DNA from: Heterohyrax brucei
Taxonomy: Eukaryota > Chordata > Mammalia > Hyracoidea > Procaviidae
NCBI GenBank assembly: GCA_028571685.1
Contig: CM053142.1
Span: forward strand, 65,931,296-65,995,295
Direction of reading: 5' to 3'
Length of the DNA stretch: 64,000 nucleotides
The notes below the pieces were generated by a model. The model worked only from the letters and a program-made list of their open reading frames with translations, searched no databases and was not told the origin of the DNA. How positions within the stretch are numbered: the first letter of the stretch is position 1; the number at the start of each line of letters is the position of its first letter. Shown in pieces: positions 1-11,162 of this stretch. The position numbers were made by a program, and so were the translations under genes.

Positions 1-244
1 GAGGAGTTTGCAGAGGTCATATCCTAGAGGACCTGGTAATGGTGTTAAAGAGTTTGGAATTTGCCAAGAACAGCAGGTAGCCTTTGATATATTTTAAGCA
101 GAAGAATAGCTTGCTAAGAGTTACTCTTTTAAGAAATAGAATTTTTTACAGTAATGTGGAAAATCGATTGGATTTAAGGATACTTACTGGGGTTACTCAA
201 CAGTGCTGAGTAATCTAACCAAGAGATGATTGCATTGTGTTGTA

Positions 245-280
245 TGCTGTTGAGTTGATTCCAACTCATAGCAAGAAATG
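245..280 (-). mobile_element. AfroSINE fragment
   Basis: Only the 3' tail region, seen as GAGTTGATTCCAACTCATAGC, is present. Confidence 0.6.
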
Positions 281-465
281 GTAGTAGCCCACAGCTAAGT
301 TGGTAGCACCAGGTATAGAGAAAAATGAATTGTTGGGTAGATATTTAGATCATAGGATTCAGGACTTGGCCACTGACTTGGTGAGAAAGAGGGAGGACCC
401 AAGAATGGTGCCCAGGTTTCTGGTAAAGGTACAGTTTATTGAGATGTCAGAATAGCTCACACTTG

Positions 466-550
466 TTGAGCACCTTCTCAGTGGCTGCCACTGTTACAGG
501 CTCTGTACATGCATTGTCCAGCTTGTTCCCGTGTCAACTGTTGCCCTTAA
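466..550 (-). mobile_element. MIR relic
   Basis: Contains degraded MIR words (TTGTTGAGCACCTTCTC, CTGTTACAGGCTCTGTACATG) in reverse orientation. Old and weakly conserved. Confidence 0.45.
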
Positions 551-1249
551 AACTTAAAAACATCACCTGATGTCTTTTTAAAACCAAATGGTAGCTTAGC
601 CTAACTAGTAAAAAATGTTTGCTTTGAGCATTGCACTCCTGTAGGAACTATCTGTATGGGACCACAGTAAGATAACAACTTGAAAGATTGAGTAGGACCT
701 TGGAGGGTAGTTTGTTTGTGTTAATGGGGGAATAACAACTTGAAAAAGGAGTGAGAATGGTTATACAGCTCCAAGAATGTAATCTGTGTCTCTAATTGTA
801 CATACAGAAATGATTGAATTGGTGTACGTTTTGCTATGTATATTCTCAAGAACAAGACAATAAAGTTAAAAAAAAAAGTTGGGGACATTGCTGTTTTGTT
901 CACAGCTGTGTCTTCAATACAGTGTCTGACAACATAGTGGGCACTCTGTTAATGTTGTGAAATGAAATGCTATGGGAAGGTCAAATACAGTAAAGGAGCA
1001 AAATGTATCCACTGGAGATAGTAATAAGGTCACTGGTGACTGTCGCAGGTTCAGTCTGGTGTCAGCTGGACTGCACTGAGGTACTTTCATGGTTTTATGT
1101 AAAACAGAGTTAGAGACGGGATCATTTTCATGAGCATACAAACACATATTGCCCACTGGGAACGCTAGAGACCAGAAAGGTTCTGTTAATGTAGGACCAG
1201 AGCACAGTCAGAGGTTTGTAAAGAGGAGTTTTATTTAAACTATAATCCA

Positions 1250-1400
1250 ACCAACCTACTGCTGTTGAGTTGATTCCAACTCACAGCCACTCTACAGACA
1301 AAACAGAACTGTCCCATAGAATTTCCAAGGAGAACCTGGTGGATTCAAACTGCCACTCTTTTGGTAGGCAGATGTAGTTCTTAAGCACTGCCCTGAGGGT
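1250..1400 (-). mobile_element. AfroSINE
   Basis: Near full-length antisense copy: 3' tail first (TGTTGAGTTGATTCCAACTC), then the body, then the tRNA-derived head (CTTAAGCACTG) at its right end. Confidence 0.9.
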
Positions 1401-1581
1401 GCTGATGACAGTAACTCAGATGACAAATCAGGAAAACCCTCCCTTTTCCTTAGCGGAGAAGAGAAGACATTGATCAAGATAGGTCACCTTTCTTGTCCTC
1501 AGTTTTATATTCTCTTCCTGCATTGAGTCATAGGTCTTGGCCTTCTCCACCTTTTTAAGGTTTTGTGTTCCTTAGTGTTCT

Positions 1582-1715
1582 TTTTGGCTGCTGACCAAAA
1601 GATCGGCAGTTTGAGTCCACCAGGCCCTCCCTGGAAGCCCTATAGAGCTGTTCTGTTCCATCCTGTAGGTTTGCTGTGAATTAGAATCAACTTGACTGCT
1701 ACAGGTTTTGCTTTC
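1582..1715 (+). mobile_element. AfroSINE, 5' shortened
   Basis: Starts within the tRNA-like head at GGCTGCTGACCAAAAG and keeps the B-box word GTTTGAGTCCACC and the GAATTAGAATCAACTTGAC tail. Confidence 0.88.
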
Positions 1716-2133
1716 TTTAGGTTAGGGGTTCTTGCTGTCAGAGATTGAATTTTTTATTTTGCACACCACTCAGCTTGTCCTGTGTCCTTAAAAGCACGGT
1801 ATTTGAATGTCTTCTTAAGTTAGAATTGAATTTCACAGACTTTATTAGCGATTAGGTCTTTTGTTTTGCAATTGTTGGTTTTATTTTACTTTAAAGTTCA
1901 TTGTCTCTTTTGTGGAGAGGCTGTTATAGCAGTCAAGCTAGGTTGGTTTGAAAGGACATAAAGAGTAATAAGCAGAATTAATTTTACAGGTGCCAAGATT
2001 GGTTATTTTCTTAAAAGTGAAAAAGCAAGCTCCGAATTCTACTAGAGCCTCTTCCTGTGTTTCTTATTGGCTAGCTTAAGTACTGGACATGGAGACACTT
2101 TTCACATGTACTGTTTTTATTCCTCTTTTCTAG

Positions 2134-2200
2134 ATTGCTAGCAAGAATCTTTGAGATGAGTCCATTTGAGCCCTGGCTAACGAGGGATAAAGTGGAACAG
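2134..2200 (+). CDS. NDUFA9: NDUFA9 penultimate coding exon
   Basis: This 67-bp exon encodes part of the C-terminal region of the 39-kDa accessory subunit of mitochondrial NADH:ubiquinone oxidoreductase (complex I), a short-chain dehydrogenase-like protein that binds NADPH in the peripheral arm. A pyrimidine-rich tract ending in TAG precedes it and a consensus donor (gtgagt) follows at 2201. It enters with one base of a split codon, then reads LLARIFEMSPFEPWLTRDKVEQ, which closely matches my recollection of human NDUFA9 just before the last exon. The frame is open and joins in phase 0 to the exon at 10269, giving KVEQ-VHLTDMK across the junction. The identification rests on this peptide together with the terminal exon; nothing suggests a pseudogene, because introns and splice sites are preserved. 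Confidence 0.95.
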
Positions 2201-2454
2201 GTGAGTTGGGATGTGATGCACATCTGCCTGGGCTGATGCTAAGCAGAGAGCTGCAGAAGATGATGGAAATCATTTGTGTTTGCTTGCTTGTGTGCTTGGA
2301 TTTTTTTCATGTTCTTGTTGGGTTTTTTTTCTCTCTGAGGCTAAGCCATCTACTTGTGCCCTGAATCTCTCCTGTGCTCAGCCTGTACCAGGTTGCTCTC
2401 CATGTCTTCTCAGTTTTTCCTTTTCTGCCAGACCTTTCCCATCAGCATACTAGC

Positions 2455-2940
2455 AAACCCTAACAGCTCCCTTATTCTTTCAAAAAGCCCAAAACCTTCT
2501 TCATGGTTCTTCTAGCTGCTGCTTTGTGTGTGTGTCTTTACATTATACCTCCTCAAAGAGTTGTCTGTCCCTGCTATTGATAGCTTCTCTCCTTATTCGG
2601 CCTTTAACCCATTCCATTCAGGCTTTTATTCCTGTCTGTCCCTGAAAAAATGTTCTTTTCCAGACCATCTCTGATCTGTGTGCCACCACATTCAGTGGTC
2701 AGGTCTGCACCCTCATTTATTCCCTCATGAGCAGCACTTGTCAGAGGGTACTGTTGTTGCTATCTTGAAAGCCTGTTTTTCAACTGGATTCTGGCCTACC
2801 CTATACTTCTTCCTCTCACTAGGCTGTGCTTCTCATTCTCCCTTGGGCGTGCTACATATCTAGCATGCCTGGGGGCTCTGTCCTGATCCCTTCTCTTTCA
2901 TGTCCTGTACACATTCTGTCAGTAAGCCTCTTCTAGGACT
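2455..2940 (+). mobile_element. LINE L2 fragment, ancient
   Basis: Matches the L2 reverse-transcriptase region by recalled words: CCTCCTCAAAGAGTTGTCTG, CCATTCCATTCAGGCTTTTA and CAACTGGATTCTGGCCTACC. Heavily diverged with no usable reading frame. Confidence 0.7.
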
Positions 2941-3060
2941 GTGCTGCTCAAGTTGCTGTCTGTAAACTCCTGGCTGCCGTTTTATCTCCTGCCCTGATTG
3001 CCGTGCTCTGAGCTTCAGCTGCTGATGTCCGACACTTTATATATACTGTAGTCATCTGAA

Positions 3061-3258
3061 GGAGCTGTGGTGGTGCCATGGTTAAAGTGCTTGGCTGACA
3101 GCTAAAAGGTTGGCAGTTCAAATCCACCACCTGCTCTGCAGGAGAAAGATGTGGCCGCCTGCTTCCATAAAAGCAGGCTCAGAAACCCAGTGTGGCAGTT
3201 CTTACCAGTCACATAGGGTAGCTATACATTGGAGTTAACTTGACAGCAGTGGATATAA
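3061..3258 (+). mobile_element. AfroSINE, long variant
   Basis: Has the A-box (GTGCCATGGTTAAAGTG) and B-box (GTTCAAATCCACC) of a tRNA-like polymerase III promoter. It carries an extended centre (AAGATGTGGCCGCCTGCTTC) that most copies in the window lack, so it belongs to a distinct subfamily shared with 5305-5520. Confidence 0.85.
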
Positions 3259-3261
3259 TCG

Positions 3262-3470
3262 CTGGAACGAGTCCCAGGGTGTGCAGATGCTTATGTGCTG
3301 GACTAGTAACTGAGACAGGGGCAGTTGGAACTCACCATAGGTACCTCAGGAGGACCTAATGATCTGTTTCTGAAAGGTCTGCAGTCTTGAAAACTCTGTA
3401 CAATACAGTCCTGTTCTGCACACAGAGGTTCACCATGAGTTGGAATAGACCCGATGGAAACATGTCCATA
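3262..3470 (+). mobile_element. Second SINE subfamily with AfroSINE/RTE-like tail
   Basis: Head differs from the usual AfroSINE (CCCAGGGTGTGCAGATGCTT), with central words AATGATCTGTTTCTGAAAGG and CTCTGTACAATACAGTCCTG and a related tail (CACCATGAGTTGGAATAGAC). The same architecture recurs at 15727-15925 and 50735-50880. Confidence 0.75.
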
Positions 3471-3607
3471 AACAGAAATGCAAACTTGCTTGTTTCCTAG
3501 TCTCTCTCATCTCAGTTAATGAATGATATCATAATTTACTCTGTTCTTCAAGTCAGAAATCTAGGATTCCCCTTCAGTGCCTTTCTTTTCTTTACTGGTC
3601 TATGTCG

Positions 3608-3770
3608 AAACCAACACTGTCCAGTATATGTAGCCTCTAGCAGTGTGTGGTTGTTGAGCACCTGAAATGTGGCTTTTATTACTATAGAAATAAAACTTTA
3701 ATTATATTTAATTTTATTTAACTTAAATTGCCACATTTGGTTAGTGGCTGCTGCAGTGAATAACACAGGT
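3608..3770 (+). mobile_element. Short non-autonomous DNA transposon relic
   Basis: Starts AACACTGTCCAGTATATGTAGCCTCTAG-like and contains GAGCACCTGAAATGTGGC followed by the partner word GCCACATTTGGTTAGTGGCTG, forming the palindromic layout of a small hAT-type element. A related copy lies at 49258-49450. Family name not assigned with confidence. Confidence 0.5.
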
Positions 3771-3779
3771 CTCAATCAT

Positions 3780-5138
3780 CACCAAGTACTACTGGGGGGG
3801 GCAGTCTTCAAACTAACAACAGGTTTTGGTAGTCTTGCCTGTCCCTACCTTTTTATTTAACTTCTAATTATAATAACATTGAAAATGCTCAACTAGCAAA
3901 AGCAGAGCGAATGATAGCCTACACTGTATCCACTCTAAGCTTCTTTCTTATCTCAACCAATCTCGTGAACACTACTTGCTGCCTTCCATACTCTTCTTCC
4001 TCATTGACTGTTTGCCCACTATGTGCTGAAGTGTTTTTATGGAAGATACAAAGTAAAAAAAAACTCGATACCGTGTCTACCTTTGAAAACCTGTACACGT
4101 CATATTGGCAGGAAGCAGTCACCTTGTCCTCTGAATGTAGCCTAAAGGCTAATGTGTACAGAAGAAAACAAGCCGTAGCCATCAGATGTGAGGACCCCAG
4201 TCCTCATCCCCTCTGATGGTCTGAGTGGAAACCTGAAACCGTTCTTGAGATGTCCTTTCTGTGTTTGTGAGAGATCCATCTGGCAGGAGGACCGGTTGTC
4301 AGAACACCTCAGTTTATCGTGCACAAATGTGCTTTGTACATTTGTAATTGAGAGTGTATTGATATAGTAAGCTAATGGGTTTTGAATTTGGTTTGGAGAC
4401 TGCCTGACAGCACTCTGCTAAAAGAATTGCAGACTCTCAGGTGTGGTGGATGAGAAATTGATGTTGCTGATATGCAGATTGATTGTGTTTCTGTGCTTTT
4501 GCATGATATGGCACCTGGATATTTGGATTATATTTTTTAGTTCTATAATGAGCTCTGCATTAGGATGAGTATAGCAGGAAAACAAAGGTAACAGTTTATT
4601 GTTTAATTGACAGTGAATAAGTGCTATATTACCTCCATATTTCACCACTTAGACACTGAGACAGAAAATCTGTGCTTAGAGAGCAAGCACAAGGGAGAAC
4701 TGGGGAATCAGCTAGTTCTGCACTGTTGTTATTAATTGCTGCTGTGTGGACTCCTGCTCAGGCAGCTGTAGATATAGTAGAATAAATCGTTGCCTGCTCC
4801 ATCCTTACCATCTTTGGTATGTTTGAGCACTTTGTTGTCACCACCATCTTCCATTTCCTGGAAGATTTGCTTTTGCTGACCTTCCGTGTTACCAAACATG
4901 ATCTCCTGTTCTGGTGAAGGTCTACTATGGCCGTTTATTCCTGAAGCCTCTTGTGAAGCCACCTTTGTCAAATATTAATCAGTGACCTCTGCATCTCTCC
5001 TTGGGGTTTATTTCTGTTTACGTCTATGCGATACCTTCACTGGAACCTGTGTCCTCTGCTCATGGGTAGTGCCAGGTACATTTGAGCTGATTGCTGGTGA
5101 CTTTGTCTCTCTTTTTTTAAGCCCTTTTTCTGTGTTCT
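3780..5138. other. NDUFA9 intron, no recognisable feature
   Basis: Mostly non-repeat intronic sequence. The frame at 3911-4216 is open for 101 codons but shows no family resemblance, biased codon use or splice context; I regard it as chance. Confidence 0.5.
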
Positions 5139-5300
5139 AGGAACCTCTGGTGGAGTAATGGTTAAGTGTCACAGCTAGTAACAAAAAGATCAGCAGTTCA
5201 AATCCACCAGGTACCCCTGGAAACACTATGGGGCAGTCCTACTCTGTCCCTTGGGGTCCTTGTGAGTTGGAATCAACAGGTGGCAATGCTTTTTTTTCCT
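5139..5300 (+). mobile_element. AfroSINE
   Basis: Standard copy from the head (GTGGAGTAATGGTTAAGTGT) to the GGAATCAACAGGTGGCAATG tail, directly followed by another SINE in the same direction. Confidence 0.9.
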
Positions 5301-5304
5301 TTTC

Positions 5305-5520
5305 TGTGTTCTGAAGAGCTCTGTTGGTAAAGCACTTGGCTTCTAACTGGAATGTTGGCAGTTCACTCACCAGCCGCTCCTCAGGAGAAGGATGTGACAG
5401 TCAGCGAGTGTAAAGATTTACAGCCGTGGAATCCTGATGGGAAAGTTCTGCTCTGTCCTATAGGGCTGCCGTGAGACATAATTGATGTGACGGCAGTGCG
5501 TTTGATTTGGTTTTAGGTTT
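5305..5520 (+). mobile_element. AfroSINE, long variant
   Basis: Carries the same extended centre as the copy at 3061 (CCTCAGGAGAAGGATGTGAC) and ends in GATGTGACGGCAGTGCGTTT. Confidence 0.85.
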
Positions 5521-5924
5521 TTATGTTCTACATTTAGTAGGTTCTAAGAATCAAAAACTGCAACATATGCCTTGGAACCAGATAAGTCTTGGTAATGGGA
5601 GTGACCTAGTGAAAGCACTAGACTGACCATCCAGTAGAAATTAAAACAAAAATTTTATGAAGAACTTATTTTGGGAAATAGAGAAACACGTGGCTTTCAA
5701 AAAGACTGCCATGCAGTCTCCCTTGCACAGAGAAGAGCCGGTAGTTAATGGAGCAAACAAAGGCAAACAGATTTGTATCAAAGAGGATACAGGGGAAGGA
5801 TGGAGAAATTTACAAGGGGTTGTTAAACTAGAAGTTTTCTTAACACCATTTTCTAACCCAATAAATCCCTTTTTCCTGATACAGTTTGACTAAGGCAGTA
5901 TTTCTAATGTTAGCTGTATAAACA

Positions 5925-7322
5925 TTCTTTTTTATAATTTTTTCACTGTGTTTTAAGTGAAAGTTTACAATTCCCATCAGTTTCTCATGTAAAAACATAA
6001 GCACACTTTGCCATATGACGCTAGCTGTTTTCCCCACACTGTGACAGTACACTCCTCCCCTCCAACCCATATTTCCGATGTCCATTCAGACAGCTCCTGT
6101 CCTCCTCTGTCTTCTCATCTTGCCTCAGGACAGGAGCTGCCCAGTTACTCTCTTATATCTGCTCCAGCCAAAGAAGCAGACTCTTCAGTGGTATCATTTT
6201 ATGTCTCAAATACCAGTTCAATCTTTGTCTGAGGAGTTGGCTTCTAGAATAGTTTCAATTCTGGGCTAACAGTCTGGAGAGCACAGCTTTCAGGACCCTC
6301 TGGACTGTCAGAACATCAAGTTTGTGTTCTGCACCCCAAATTTCTACTGCTTTGTTGCGTGCCCTGTAATGGCAATCTTTGGTGGTGGCCGGGTGCCGTC
6401 TGGCTCTTCTGGTCTCATGTTGATTTAGTCTCTGGTGTATGTGGCCCTTTCCTTCTCTTGGGCTCACACTTTCCTTGTTTCTTTGATACTCTTCTTTCTC
6501 CTTTGCTTCAGGTGGGTTGAGACTAGTTGATACTTTGTAAATGGCCACTTTCTAGCTTTTAATACTCTAGAGCCACTCACTAAAGTGGGATGGAGAACAT
6601 TTTAATAAACTTTGTTATGCCAGTTGACCTAAATGTCTCCTGAAACCTTGGTACCCAGACCCGTGATTGTGCTACTCTCTCCCTTGAAGTGTTTGACTTT
6701 ATTTAGAATACTTCTAAGATTTGGGTTTAGTCCATTTGTGCTGACTTCTCCTCTACTGTGTATTCTCTCCCCTCACCTAACGTAATTCTTGTCAACTATC
6801 TAATTAGTGAATACCCATCTTCCTCCCACCCCCCACTCTTCTAACCATCCAAGACTGTTTTCTTCTATGTTTAAATGAGTTCTTGAATCGTTATAATAGT
6901 GGTCTCATACAATATTTGTCCTTTTGTAGTTGACTAATTTTACCCAGCATAATGCCTTCCAGATGTTTCCTAAATTCATCTTTTTTTTTTTATCATTGCA
7001 TAATATTCCATTATTTAAATATATCATAGTTTATTCATTCTTCTGTTGGTGGATACCTAGACTGATTCCATCTTTTTGCTATGTGGACACTACTGTGATG
7101 AACATTGGTGTGCATGTGTCTTTGTGTGGCAGCTCTTATTTCTGTAGGATATATTCCAAGAAGTGGGATTGCTGGATTATATTGTATTTCTATTTCTAGC
7201 TTTTTAAGAAAGCACCAGATTGATTTAAAAAGTGGTTGTACAATTTTACCATCCTACCAGCGGTTCTTAAGTGTTCCAGTCTCTCCACATCCTCTCCAAC
7301 ATTTATTTTGTATTTTTTGGAA
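5925..7322 (-). mobile_element. L1, 3' UTR and end of ORF2, antisense
   Basis: Read on the minus strand this is the C-terminal end of ORF2 followed by the 3' UTR of the local L1 family. Diagnostic words on the plus strand are AAGTGAAAGTTTACAATTCC, CACACTGTGACAGTACACTC, and near the right end CACATCCTCTCCAACATTTA. The element is 5' truncated and has no long open frame. Confidence 0.85.
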
Positions 7323-7704
7323 GATGTATAAACATTCCGAATGCAGGAGTTTAGTAATAGATTGCAGGCTGAGTCAAACCTATTTGGAGTCCTTTAAATG
7401 TAAAATCCATAATTTCCTTAGGAAAGAATGAAGATTAGATCAGTTGTAAATCTGAAGGCTTTTGAAATGTAAACATCACCTATCTGGCTAAGAGGGAATG
7501 AGTTAAGGCCCAGGCATTCACTGGGTGAATTCCCCTGAAAGCATTTAAGATAACAAGTTTCCTTAAATAAGTTAAAGCTTGAATCTGTATATTCTTGGTG
7601 TTAATGGACAGTCAAGGCTTTTATAGCTGCAGTCTGCCTCTTTGTTTTAGCAAACATAGTCTCTGCCTGGTTTCAGATTTACAAAGAATTAGCAGAAATG
7701 CATT
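7323..7704. other. Unique intronic sequence between two L1s
   Basis: Nothing recognised; it is the pre-insertion flank of the young L1 that follows. Confidence 0.5.
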
Positions 7705-7721
7705 AGAAAAATCTTGATGAG
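7705..7721 (+). repeat. Target-site duplication, left copy
   Basis: AGAAAAATCTTGATGAG, repeated without mismatch at 9754-9770; together they bracket the L1 insertion. Confidence 0.95.
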
Positions 7722-9753
7722 AGACCCCAGAGATGATATCATCTGCCTATGAACAGCTGATATTCGACAAAGGCCCTAAGACATTAAACTGAGGTAAAAA
7801 CAATCTCTTCAACAAATGGTGCTATCCATCTGCACTAAATTAAAACAAGACTCATATCTCACACCTTATACAAAAAACCAACTTCAAACTGGATAAAGAC
7901 CTAAATATCAAATCTAAAACAATAAAGCTTATCCAAGAAAAAGTAGGAACAACAATGGAAGGTTTAATACACAACATAGACAGAGTTCAGAATCTGTCAA
8001 ACAAACCACAATCATCAGAAGAGAAAATAGATAAATGGGAACTACTAAGAATCAATCACTTTTGCTCATCCAAAGACTTTGTTAATAGAATTAAAAGGCC
8101 ACCTACAGAATGGGAAAAAATACGTGGCAACTCTATGTCAGACTGATTCCTGATCTTCATAATCTATAAGATACTACAAAATATCAATAAGGAAAAGACA
8201 AATCATCCAATTCAGCAGTAGGCAAAGGAGCCGGACAGACACTTCTCTAAAGAGGAGATCCAGGCAGCCAAAAAACACATGCGGATATGCTCACGATCAT
8301 TAGCTATTAAAGAAATTCCAATCAAAACCACAATGAGATACCATCTAACCCCAACAAGGTTGGCCATGATCCAAAAAACGCAAAACAACAAATGCTGAAG
8401 AGGCTGTGGGGAGATTGGAACTCTCCCACACTGTTGGTTGGATTGCAAAATGCTGCAAACTCTTTGGAAAGCAAGCTGGTGCTCCCTTGAAAAACTGGAT
8501 CTAGATATACCGTTTGACCCAGTAATTCCACTGCTTGGAATATATCCTACAGAATCAAGGCCATTCACACCAACTGATAAATGCACACGAATGTTCATCG
8601 CAGCACAGTCCACAATAGTAAAAAGATAGAATAAACCCAGATGCCCAGTAACAGAGGAATGGATAGGTAAACTATGGTATATATACTCAATGGAACACTG
8701 CACTAATAAAGAACAGCGGTCTCTTAACGTGGTTTTCACTGGAGGACATTATGCCGAGTGAAAGTAGTCAGTGACTAAAGGACAAATACTGTATGAGACA
8801 CCTATGACAAGAACTTAAAAACAGACTCATGCATAGAACAAAAGACTCTTTGACGGCTGTAAGGGTGGGGAGGGAAGGAGGGCGGGGTGGGGGCTTTAGA
8901 TTAGATAGTAAATAGAAATTTGGTTGGGTGAAATCTGTGACAGCACACATAAGAAAGACGATCAATAATAACTGGACTTTAACACAATTTGAGTAGTCTT
9001 CCCACCTTAACCCAATATTGCAAGGACAGAGTAGCTGGGGTAGTGGGCTGGGGACCATGCTCTCAGGCAAAATTGAGGCCAGTGAGGACTCTTTGCACCC
9101 CACATTGGTGAGTGGCGTATGGGGTCTTAAAAGCTGCCAAGCTGCCATCTGAGGGTACATCAAATGGTCCCAACTCAACAGGAATGGATGATCACCAAGG
9201 ACAAGAATAACATGAGGAAAAGAGAACCCAGAAGACAGACACCCACGTGAGTGGGTCTCTGCATCACCTTGTGACCAGAAGAACCAAATGGTGCCCAGTC
9301 ACCACCAGTGATAGCCACGATGTAGCTCACAAAGTTGAGTCTCACTGGCAACAAGAGAATAAATAGGGGAGCACCATGAGATCTCCAAGAAAAGACCGCA
9401 ATTGATGGCCCAGGTCCTTCGGGGTTTCCCTGGGAGCATGGTCCCTGGCCCTGATGCTGCCCCTGTCCATAAATCATAATGAAGGTCAACTTTTTGGACA
9501 GCAATGGATTGGGCTTGGCAATGCAAAGTGACTGTGGGAATTTTATGATTCTGTGCATCTGTAGGATGTCATCCTGCTGACCTCTTGCTGGAGGAAGGAG
9601 AGTGGGTGGAGAGGAGACTATTGGGAGGATAGGACATGTATCGTGCAGAGAGGAGGGGTGTGCTGTCACTGGGCAGGGAGAGCAGTGGGAGCTGCATATA
9701 GGTGAGCATGCAAATTTATATGGGAATGTATATTTTCATTCAATCATAATTAA
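7722..9753 (+). mobile_element. L1, 5'-truncated, sense orientation, flanked by perfect duplication
   Basis: About 2 kb: the C-terminal part of ORF2 (7722 to about 8760) and the complete 3' UTR ending ATTTTCATTCAATCATAATTAA. The ORF2 part contains the usual late L1 sequence (for example CAATCAAAACCACAATGAGA) and is interrupted by stops in every frame beyond about 60 codons. The flanking 17-bp direct repeats and an AT-rich target (TTAGAAAA) are the expected product of target-primed reverse transcription. It lies in sense orientation inside the NDUFA9 intron, less common than antisense. Confidence 0.95.
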
Positions 9754-9770
9754 AGAAAAATCTTGATGAG
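9754..9770 (+). repeat. Target-site duplication, right copy
   Basis: Identical to 7705-7721; the L1 3' end abuts it with almost no poly(A). Confidence 0.95.
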
Positions 9771-10268
9771 TAAAGACTATTTGGGAGTCAGGGTGTGGAA
9801 CTAAGAATTAATATATGTCTAGACTATAAAGTTGTAGTCTCTGGCTTTATTTAACTTAACCAATTTTATCTTGTGACTTCTCATTGACCAAGTTACCTTC
9901 AATATACCTACAATATACAATGTCCCATACCTTCTCTGGGGACAAGCGTATAAACATTAACAGATACTGAGCAGTGCTTTATCTAGGTTAGAAATTCTAA
10001 CTTCTTTATAATAATCCTTGACAAAAAAGGCTGAATGGTTTCTTTAGGCGAGACTAGAAATGAAAATCTTAGTTTAATTCTGCATGGTGGTTTTAATTAA
10101 GGTATCTGCCCAGGTTTGATATACCAGTGCATCAATTTCTAAGATTCAAATCTATAGGAGTAAGAATAGTGTTAAATTTTTAATTTGTGAACTGTTTAAA
10201 TCTTAGGATAGCACTCATTATTCTTGGCCAGTTTTCAGTGTTGTCTCTGGTTCTTTGTGTATTCAAAG

Positions 10269-10439
10269 GTTCACCTCACAGACATGAAGCTGCCTCACCT
10301 GCCTGGCTTAGAAGACCTCGGCATTCAGGCGACACCTCTGGAAGCTAAGTCTGTTGAGGTGCTGCGTCGTCATCGTACTTACCGTTGGCTTTCTTCTGAA
10401 ATTGAGGATGTGAAGCCAGCCAAGACAGTCCACATTTAG
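10269..10439 (+). CDS. NDUFA9: NDUFA9 terminal coding exon with stop codon
   Basis: The last 56 codons and the TAG stop of the complex I subunit NDUFA9. The acceptor AG is at 10267-10268. The peptide runs [18 protein letters not shown], continues through a conserved [12 protein letters not shown] segment and ends [13 protein letters not shown], nearly identical to the mammalian C terminus as I remember it (human ends in TVNI). Codon usage and frame are intact. The exon lies 8 kb downstream of the penultimate exon; the intervening intron is almost wholly repeats. The protein is nuclear-encoded, imported into the mitochondrial matrix, and stabilises the junction between the peripheral and membrane arms of complex I. 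I am very confident of identity; only the exon numbering is not determinable here. Confidence 0.97.
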   Translation, partial: VHLTDMKLPHLPGLEDLGIQATPLEAKSVEVLRRHRTYRWLSSEIEDVKPAKTVHI

Positions 10440-10560
10440 TGGCCTTTGTGCAGCCCTAGGTTTTCAGTATCATTCGTATTCATCTGGCTAGCAGTCACCT
10501 ACTTTCTTCAGACAATTCTGTACATAGTGAAGAAGAGCTATTAAAAATGTCTGAGATTAA
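10440..10560 (+). other. NDUFA9: NDUFA9 3' UTR
   Basis: Short 3' untranslated region after the stop codon, free of repeats. Its 3' end is inferred from the hexamer at 10540; the exact cleavage site, probably 10-30 bases further on, cannot be fixed without transcript data. Confidence 0.75.
10540..10545 (+). terminator. NDUFA9: NDUFA9 polyadenylation signal (ATTAAA)
   Basis: ATTAAA, the commonest variant of the poly(A) hexamer, about 100 bases after the stop codon. It is the first such hexamer downstream of the coding exon and is followed by T-rich sequence around 10570-10590 that could serve as the downstream element. Confidence 0.7.
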
Positions 10561-11010
10561 TTTCTGCAGAAGCATTTTCTTTCTGATTTATTGAATGAGA
10601 AATTCAGTCACTTAGAACTTGAGCATAGCTCCCTATAAATACACGTATGTCTATATGTATCATCTATTTTCTCAGATGCTGGGTGTGGGTTGAATTCTCC
10701 TGTGTCAAGCTACTTTTAGTATATGTTCTGGAAGATAAGGATCTCTGTGTAATGTCAAATAATTGTGAAGACCACAAGTGATGGGTGAGTACTTTAATAT
10801 ACATTAAGTGAGAAAATATACAATGTCCCATACTTATCTAAATTTATTCATATTTAAGATTTTTCATCTACATGCCTTTGAAAAATTGCACATATGCATG
10901 AAAACATTGTCTGTAGATAGGGATCCTGAAGCCCCTTGCAGTAACTCCATAGTCCTCTACTTGGATCTGAGCTGTGACCTCCGTCTCTGTGCTGTTAGGA
11001 CCACATCTAG
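10561..11010. other. Intergenic sequence downstream of NDUFA9
   Basis: No repeat or gene recognised. Confidence 0.5.
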
Positions 11011-11012
11011 AT

Positions 11013-11074
11013 TATACGTAGAAAACCAAACCCAGCCCACTGCCACTAGGTCGATCCCGATTCATAGGTTATAC
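11013..11074 (-). mobile_element. AfroSINE 3' fragment
   Basis: Antisense tail only (AAACCAAACCCAGCCCACTG, then GGTCGATCCCGATTCATAGG). Confidence 0.75.
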
Positions 11075-11162
11075 GTGGATATAGGTATGTTCTGTTCTGA
11101 GAAAAGGAGATGTCGCGACCTCTGTCACTGATGCAGTGTTGGAATTAGGACTTTTTGCATAT

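Larger units (their letters stand above)
1..2133 (+). other. NDUFA9: NDUFA9 intron (upstream of penultimate exon)
   Basis: Intronic sequence with SINE copies (245-280, 1250-1400, 1582-1715) and a MIR relic (466-550). From 281-465, 551-1249 and 1716-2117 I see no coding potential, RNA gene or further recognisable repeat; short open frames in this stretch lack family resemblance. Confidence 0.7.
2201..10268 (+). other. NDUFA9: NDUFA9 last intron
   Basis: An 8068-bp intron filled mainly by transposons: L2 (2455-2940), SINEs (3061-3470 and 5139-5520), a small DNA-transposon relic (3608-3770), an antisense L1 3' end (5925-7322) and a young L1 (7722-9753). The stretches 3780-5138, 5521-5924 and 9771-10268 show nothing I can name. 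Confidence 0.85.

Noticed and set aside
3911..4216. 101-codon open frame on plus strand, with an opposing 87-codon frame
   Set aside because: No family resemblance, no splice context consistent with NDUFA9, and such lengths occur by chance in intronic sequence.
5139..5300. tRNA gene suggested by A-box and B-box in SINE heads
   Set aside because: The box sequences belong to the tRNA-derived head of AfroSINEs; no cloverleaf with acceptor pairing is present.
8212..8739. 175-codon minus-strand frame
   Set aside because: It is the antisense shadow of the L1 ORF2 C-terminal region.
9175..9669. 164-codon minus-strand frame
   Set aside because: Antisense of the L1 3' UTR; the same sequence recurs at 36 kb and 40.5 kb as non-coding repeat.
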